Below, in pieces: positions 63,224-64,000 of a stretch of 64,000 bases of DNA. The notes under the pieces are model-generated. The model did no database searches. It saw only the letters and a program-made list of their open reading frames with translations, and had not been told where the DNA came from. Origin of the DNA: Micromonospora phytophila (lineage in GTDB: Bacteria; Actinomycetota; Actinomycetes; Mycobacteriales; Micromonosporaceae). Location of the stretch: contig NZ_JAMOKF010000007.1 in NCBI RefSeq assembly GCF_023656545.1, positions 1-64,000 on the forward strand. The letters are read 5' to 3'. The first letter of the stretch is position 1. Every line of letters begins with the position of its first letter. The position numbers were made by a program, and so were the translations under genes.

Positions 63224-64000
63224 GTGGCCACCAACCACCGGCTGGCCGACCGCTCGCAGAAGCGGCCGCTGCGGATCGCGATGGTGCTCCCGCCCTGGCT
63301 GTCGGTGCCCCCACCGGGCTACGGCGGGGTGGAGCACCTGGTGGCCGGGCTCGTGGACGCGCTGGTCGATCGGGGTCACCAGGTGACCCTGTTCGGGGCC
63401 GGGCGGCAGCACGACACCGCCGCCGACTTCGTTTCGACGGTGCCCGAACTGCAGTACGAGCGGCTCGGCGAGACGCTGCCCGAGCTGGCCCACGCGGCCC
63501 GGGTCACCCACCTGATCAGCGCGGCTGACTTCGACGTCATCCACGACCACACCACCATCGGCCCGATGATCGCCGGCCGGCGCGCCGTGCCCACCGTGGC
63601 GACCGTGCACGGCAACCCGGTAGGCGAGTACGGCGACGTGCTCAGCCTCACCGACCAGGGCGTCGCCCTGGTCGCCATCTCGCACGCCCAGCTCCGAATG
63701 AACCCGCGGCTGCCCTGGGTCGGCGCCGTGCACAACGCGATGGACCTCGCCGGCATCCCCCGCAAGACGGCGCCCGGCCGGGGGCCGGTGCTCTGGCTGG
63801 CCCGGTTCAGCCCTGACAAGGGACCGGACGTTGCCATCCGGGCGTGCCGGGCCTCCGGCCTGCCGCTGATGCTGGTTGGCAAGTGCAATGAGCCGATCGA
63901 ACGCCGCTACTACGACGAGGTCATCCGGCCGCTGCTCGACGAGGACGTCACGGTGGTGTTCAACGCCGACCGGGAGGCCGTGCTGCAGCTGTTGGTCGAC
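63224..64000 (+). CDS. glycosyltransferase family 4-like protein, 3' end beyond window
   Basis: At least 259 residues, from the GTG at 63224 with GGGAGGA upstream. The GT4 N-domain shows RIAMVLPPWLSVPPPGYGGV EHLV-type donor-side glycines, VIHDHTTIGPMIAGRRAVPT, then VATVHGNPVGEYG and the start of the C-domain GPVLWLARFSPDKGPDVAIR. It transfers a sugar from a nucleotide sugar. The gene runs off the right edge, so the acceptor-side motif (usually E-x7-E) is not seen. Confidence 0.9.
   Translation, partial: MATNHRLADRSQKRPLRIAMVLPPWLSVPPPGYGGVEHLVAGLVDALVDRGHQVTLFGAGRQHDTAADFVSTVPELQYERLGETLPELAHAARVTHLISAADFDVIHDHTTIGPMIAGRRAVPTVATVHGNPVGEYGDVLSLTDQGVALVAISHAQLRMNPRLPWVGAVHNAMDLAGIPRKTAPGRGPVLWLARFSPDKGPDVAIRACRASGLPLMLVGKCNEPIERRYYDEVIRPLLDEDVTVVFNADREAVLQLLVD

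Noticed and set aside
1-64000. CRISPR arrays, rRNA genes
   Set aside because: No regularly spaced short direct repeats and no rRNA-like conserved stretches were seen by eye.

Overview
The window is high-GC DNA with GTG starts, dense overlapping operons, a mycothiol-dependent isomerase and DUF4192/EcsC/DUF1345 proteins. This points to a filamentous actinomycete, most likely Micromonosporaceae; the family is inferred from protein style, not from a marker gene. No rRNA gene, complete tRNA or CRISPR array was seen. Much of the window is accessory DNA. It holds two bounded insertion sequences (IS3, IS5), a bounded but frameshifted IS630 and at least eight further IS remnants (IS630, IS110, IS3, IS5, IS256), one integrase fragment, one partial tRNA-Phe, and many genes broken by single-base indels or TGG-to-TGA changes.

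Layout. 0-9.7 kb: scattered small genes (NTF2-like, DinB, GyrI-like, broken DUF4291) and an inverted pair of damaged IS630 copies around a maleylpyruvate-isomerase-like gene. 9.8-17.4 kb: a block resembling the cargo of an integrative element or plasmid: a degenerate methyltransferase-like protein overlapping a TSPPY DNA methyltransferase, DUF4192, a GGDEF protein and several unknowns. A TGTCAG-repeat control region precedes it and a 17-bp perfect inverted repeat lies inside it. 17.6-27.3 kb: an island of three intact operons between IS remnants. These are (a) nucleotidyltransferase, P-loop kinase, 2TM-NUDIX and isopenicillin-N-synthase-like oxygenase; (b) a GHKL ATPase with a STAS/winged-helix protein; and, divergent from (b), (c) a ubiquitin-like protein, an E1-like ThiF enzyme and DUF6527. 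These are the best candidates for undescribed conflict or signalling systems.

27.6-46 kb: a secreted protein, an IS3 orfB, an IS5 element that truncates a methyltransferase, a secreted subtilase, an ECF sigma factor with a likely anti-sigma partner, a secreted HNH nuclease, a redox cluster (SDR, cyclophilin-like lipoprotein, zinc ADH) divergent from an HTH regulator, EcsC, and an ArsR-SRPBCC-NTF2 operon. 46-53.7 kb: IS110 and IS630 remnants, GNAT, a membrane pentapeptide-repeat protein, a tRNA-Phe 3' half (attachment-site relic), an integrase fragment, and copy B of a 250-bp dispersed repeat whose copy A lies at 17.6 kb. About 100-bp direct repeats lie at 48.7 and 52.9 kb. 54-64 kb: stress and membrane genes, several broken (cydA, MscS), then FUSC, SRPBCC plus zinc ADH, and the start of a glycosyltransferase that runs off the window.

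Cooperation inferred. In the island the UBL and E1 are the core of a ubiquitin-like conjugation or activation system, with DUF6527 as a zinc-binding partner. The divergent GHKL/STAS pair could switch it on or off. The four-gene operon combines nucleotide transfer, phosphorylation, NUDIX hydrolysis at a membrane and an iron/2OG oxidase, which suggests nucleotide- or small-molecule-based chemistry. Boundaries and roles come from reading the sequence only.
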